A stretch of DNA of 64,000 bases from Phycisphaeraceae bacterium (GTDB lineage: Bacteria > Planctomycetota > Phycisphaerae > Phycisphaerales > Phycisphaeraceae). The position numbers were made by a program, and so were the translations under genes. Positions 62,969 to 64,000 of this stretch are shown here, in pieces. The stretch is taken from NCBI GenBank assembly GCA_020851465.1, contig JADZCR010000002.1:124001-188000 (forward strand), read 5' to 3'. Under the pieces are notes generated by a model that was not told the origin of the DNA, ran no database searches, and saw only the letters and a program-made list of their open reading frames with translations. The first letter of the stretch is position 1, and each line of letters begins with the position of its first letter.

Positions 62969-64000
62969 ATGATGCGATACCTGAAAAATCCGCTTTTTCC
63001 GCTGATCTTGCTCCTGCCGGCGGTGGGACTGGCCGCACCTGTCACGGAATCCGCCAAACCTCTCTCTATCGACCCCATGCAGCTTCGTCGTACAGCCGTG
63101 GTCGATGTCTTTCAGAATTGCAAGGACGCGGTGGTCAATATCTCCTCCACCCAGGTCATCAAAGTGCAGACCTCCGGCATCGATTCGCTGCTGGATGACT
63201 TTTTCGATTTGCCCGGCGAGCGGCCACCCGCCGGTGTCCGCGAGGTCAAGCGGACCAGCGTCGGCAGCGGATTCGTGCTCCACCCCGCCGGATACGTAGT
63301 GACCAACGCCCACGTCGTGGCGCGTACCGCTGAGCGGAAGGTTATTTTTTCCGATGGGAAGGAGTTCGATGCCCAGCTTGTCGCCATCGACACCCAACGC
63401 GATCTGGCAGTCCTGAAAATCTCCGCAGGTAACGCGCTGCACACGCTCAAAATGGGTCGCAGCTCCGATCTGATGGTCGGCGAAACCGTCATCGCCATCG
63501 GTAATCCGCTGGGCTATCAGAACACCGTCACCGCAGGCGTCATCAGTGCGCTGGACCGCAGCATCCGGGTCAGCGACACCATCAGCTTTGACGGTCTCAT
63601 CCAGACCGACGCGAGCATCAATCCCGGGAACTCCGGCGGGCCTCTGCTCAACGTCCTGGGTGAGCTTATCGGCGTCAATACCGCCATCCGAGGTGATGCC
63701 CAGAACATCGGATTTGCCATTCCCGTCGATCATCTGCGCGATCTGCTGCCCGATCTGCTCGATGTCGAACGGCGATATCGCATCACCACTGGAATGATCT
63801 TGAATCACGATGGCCCTGCCAGGGTCGTCTCAATTCAACAGGGTTCCCCTGCCGAAAACGCGGGACTCGAACTCAACGATATCGTTGTGAAAGTCAACAG
63901 CGACGAAGTCACCAGTGACCTCGATTTTCAGATCGCGTTGATCGAACACAAGGCTGGGGACAAGATCGCGGTAACTCTCGAACGCGGAGGAAAGCTGGTG
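62969..64000 (+). CDS. HtrA/DegP-family serine protease, truncated by the window edge
   Basis: Signal peptide (RYLKNPLFPLILLLPAVGLA) followed by a trypsin-like protease domain with the triad His in TNAHVV, Asp in QRDLAVL and Ser in NPGNSGGPLLN. A PDZ domain begins after ITTGMIL (SIQQGSPAENAGLELNDIVVKVNS) and is cut at base 64000 with the frame still open (344 codons present). Envelope quality control is the family role. Divergent from the thioredoxin-methyltransferase-lptD cluster across 63 bases. GGAG lies 10 nt before the ATG. Confidence 0.93.
   Translation, partial: MMRYLKNPLFPLILLLPAVGLAAPVTESAKPLSIDPMQLRRTAVVDVFQNCKDAVVNISSTQVIKVQTSGIDSLLDDFFDLPGERPPAGVREVKRTSVGSGFVLHPAGYVVTNAHVVARTAERKVIFSDGKEFDAQLVAIDTQRDLAVLKISAGNALHTLKMGRSSDLMVGETVIAIGNPLGYQNTVTAGVISALDRSIRVSDTISFDGLIQTDASINPGNSGGPLLNVLGELIGVNTAIRGDAQNIGFAIPVDHLRDLLPDLLDVERRYRITTGMILNHDGPARVVSIQQGSPAENAGLELNDIVVKVNSDEVTSDLDFQIALIEHKAGDKIAVTLERGGKLV

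Noticed and set aside
62906-63808. A long N-terminal extension of the thioredoxin frame.
   Set aside because: It lies antisense to the HtrA gene, whose protease motifs are intact, while the thioredoxin protein has its own signal peptide and lipobox starting near 62905.

Overview
The window is a GC-rich, gene-dense bacterial chromosome segment (by eye near 58-60% GC). It most resembles a flagellated, LPS-bearing planctomycete of the Phycisphaerae type. Pointers are a HYExAFE-family protein, a neutral-ceramidase-like protein, large secreted carbohydrate-associated proteins, an NtrC-type regulator, two PhyH dioxygenases, and a flagellum with L and P rings beside an LptD-type outer membrane protein. 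Class-level placement is inference. No insertion sequence, CRISPR array, rRNA or tRNA gene was seen.

Layout. 0-9 kb: leuC, a TolC-like outer membrane protein, rdgB, a GH57 glucan branching enzyme, murC and an anchored protein of unknown function. 9-18 kb: a DegT/DnrJ aminotransferase, a ceramidase-like protein, an alpha/beta hydrolase and a reverse-strand pair of large secreted proteins. 18-32 kb: an NtrC-family regulator followed by a translation block: ileS, a YkvA-like protein, a HYExAFE protein, hisS, a methyltransferase, rsmD, ffh, valS and recO. 33-42 kb: sugar-nucleotide, SDR and deacetylase-like enzymes, a PagL-like outer membrane protein, leuS, an SMR transporter, a lipoprotein, a glutamine amidotransferase and a JmjC/cupin-like protein. 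42-55 kb: a reverse-strand flagellar cluster, reading flgF-flgG-flgA-flgH-flgI-flgJ-flgN-flgK-flgL-fliW-csrA-flagellin. 55-64 kb: two convergent PhyH genes, thiS-thiG, a thioredoxin-methyltransferase-lptD cluster and the start of an HtrA protease.

The most interesting content is regulatory. Upstream of ileS lies what looks like a complete ribosome-mediated transcription attenuator: a sigma70-like promoter, a 22-codon leader peptide dense in Ile (6) and Thr (5) codons, an 11-nt antiterminator segment overlapping its stop codon, and a terminator with a U run. A 12-codon peptide ending Val-Val-Val-Ser lies upstream of valS right behind a near-consensus promoter. The flagellin, csrA and fliW leaders carry perfect hairpins with GGA in the loop, including one enclosing the flagellin Shine-Dalgarno sequence. 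This suggests a CsrA-FliW-flagellin control loop. Nine starts have a TANNNT-like or GATAAT -10 hexamer exactly 6 nt upstream, which points to leaderless mRNAs.
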